Source: a virus
Virus record (IMG/VR): IMGVR_UViG_3300020027_000016
Location: 1 to 46,458 of that record
Length of the DNA stretch: 46,458 bases
Strand: one strand, 5' to 3'
Translations under genes and position numbers: made by a program
Shown here: in pieces, positions 45,451 to 46,458 of the stretch
Layout: each line of letters begins with the position of its first letter
Position numbering within the stretch: the first letter of the stretch is position 1
Notes under the pieces: model-generated
What the model was told of the DNA's origin: nothing
What the model saw: the letters and a program-made list of their open reading frames with translations, nothing else
The model's database searches: none

Positions 45451-46458
45451 TTACCTTATCCTTGTTTGTTGGCTTAGACTCAGGTGCCGCTGCCTGTTGT
45501 TCAGCAATTTGTCTAGCCTGTTGAGCAGCTAATACTTCTTCGTGAGCGGCAAGATGCTGAATACTTGCCATCATTCCTTCTTGACTTAACATTCTTCCTT
45601 CTGGGCCTTCTAATAAAGATTTAAGAGTCTCTGCGTGAATGGCGTTGTTATCTACCATTTCATTAATGGGAATCGGAATCCCCTGACTCAAATCTTTAAA
45701 TTCTTCTAACTGTCTCAATCTACTATCTTCTCCAGGAATATACAAGTCTGAGATACCATAGGCATCCTTGAGGATACCTGAGTTCCTTGGATGAGCTAAG
45801 ACTTGTAAGACAGCATCATTATTTAATGACATTAACTGCATCATGGCATCTTTCCGAGCGGCCCATGTTATAGGTAACTGATCAGCACTCTCAGGCTCAC
45901 ATCTTCCTATCTTACCTGTGAGAGATGCTTGTCGAATCCAGACATTAACGAATCCTCCGCCTTCTCGTTTGGCGAAGTTCTCATCCATTCCGAGCTCTTT
46001 AAGGACATTAGCCTTTTCTACTGCGGAACGAGATTGAAAGTCAGCCCAGAAGGTGGAGATAATCTTCCAAATAGTTCCTAACCTCTGGAGAGCCTGAGCC
46101 TTGGATTGCTGGTACTCAGCGGCAGTCTTACTTCCACCTTGAGCAGGGCCACCATAGACTGATGGATATGCACCAGATACGAATTGAGCATCATTATCAA
46201 TGTGCTGACGAAGTGGATCTATTTCTTGAGAAAGAATAGCTGACTTGACAGTGTGGAAGCCGTCGGCAATTGTCTTTCCAGGAACAGGCTTGGCTTGAGT
46301 AACCATTCCTGGCTTGGCACGACTTCCACCATATTTAGTGAAATCAAGGACTCTCGGATCAGCAAAGGTTTCTGGAATTCCATATTCAGCAGTCTGTAAT
46401 TCAATTTCTACGAGTTCGGCACGAATATCTTGAATAGTAGCAAGATTCTCACCGAGAG
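45443..46458 (-). CDS. Portal protein, C-terminal part (runs in from right edge)
   Basis: The frame is open across the window edge for 337 residues up to the stop at 45443; ATG 46306 is internal. The text before it (LGENLATIQDIRAELVEIEL) is a helical segment. The C-terminal part includes GIPIPINEMVDNNAIHAETL and an Ala/Gln-rich helix (AHEEVLAAQQARQIAEQQA) like the barrel helices at the end of P22-type portals. It directly precedes the scaffold gene. Most likely it is the second half of the portal whose first half is at 1-1230; the reading frames differ by one base at the simple junction. Confidence 0.72.
   Translation of the reverse strand, partial: LGENLATIQDIRAELVEIELQTAEYGIPETFADPRVLDFTKYGGSRAKPGMVTQAKPVPGKTIADGFHTVKSAILSQEIDPLRQHIDNDAQFVSGAYPSVYGGPAQGGSKTAAEYQQSKAQALQRLGTIWKIISTFWADFQSRSAVEKANVLKELGMDENFAKREGGGFVNVWIRQASLTGKIGRCEPESADQLPITWAARKDAMMQLMSLNNDAVLQVLAHPRNSGILKDAYGISDLYIPGEDSRLRQLEEFKDLSQGIPIPINEMVDNNAIHAETLKSLLEGPEGRMLSQEGMMASIQHLAAHEEVLAAQQARQIAEQQAAAPESKPTNKDKVNG

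Noticed and set aside
1-46458. CRISPR arrays, insertion sequences, integrase or attachment sites
   Set aside because: No regularly spaced repeats, transposase or recombinase-like ORFs were seen. The tRNA-Leu could host an attachment site, but no integrase accompanies it.

Overview
The window is a nearly complete genome of a tailed phage, most likely with podovirus morphology. It is moderately AT-rich and carries about 75 tightly packed genes. There is no integrase, repressor or phage RNA polymerase, so a lytic phage that uses host sigma-70-type transcription is the simplest reading. The host cannot be named from the sequence. Consensus -35/-10 boxes and GGAG-type ribosome binding sites only say that it is bacterial.

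Layout. Two convergent blocks diverge near 9.6-10.1 kb and meet at a hairpin terminator at 27,978-28,007. The leftward late block starts at a perfect TTGACA-17-TATAAT promoter (9,678-9,650). It runs through a small-terminase candidate, tail fibre, glycosidase, holin-like proteins and the large terminase (TerL), whose P-loop is interrupted by an intein, to the first half of a portal gene at the left edge. The right edge begins inside the second half of a portal-like gene, followed by scaffold, major capsid protein, decoration and lectin-like proteins, tail adaptor, tail nozzle, fibre, acetyltransferase-like protein, endolysin and large internal virion proteins. Terminase-portal-scaffold-capsid is therefore continuous only if the two ends are joined. 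The ends do not meet in frame, so one base (or 3n+1) seems to be missing.

The rightward early block (11.2-27.97 kb) is a chain of mostly small genes coupled by ATGA or TAATG overlaps. It holds a SNF2-type helicase, a YgjP-like metalloprotein, a Cas4/RecB-like Fe-S nuclease, a Sak4-like recombinase, an ssDNA-binding candidate, an Nmad1-like protein, a uracil-DNA-glycosylase/DNA polymerase I fusion and a DUF3987-type helicase. A tRNA-Leu(UAA) and many Cys-pair mini-proteins lie among them. At least sixteen genes of 58 codons or fewer are listed.

Between the blocks (9.6-11.5 kb) sits the least ordinary DNA. It contains TGTC-N8-GACA operator-like sites and a G+C-rich gene with its own promoter and terminator (moron-like). 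It also contains a G+C-rich non-coding stretch with several hairpins, and a candidate origin with phased repeats and an AT tract.

Best candidates for something undescribed: (1) a heptamer, AGCGGCA/TGCCGCT, scattered about 60 times over both strands, in all frames and in gaps between genes; (2) two adjacent, highly structured RNA-like elements at 21,136-21,359; (3) the moron-like cassette; (4) a structured leader whose closing stem contains the ribosome binding site of a virion gene (37,887-37,918). All counts and pairings were made by eye.
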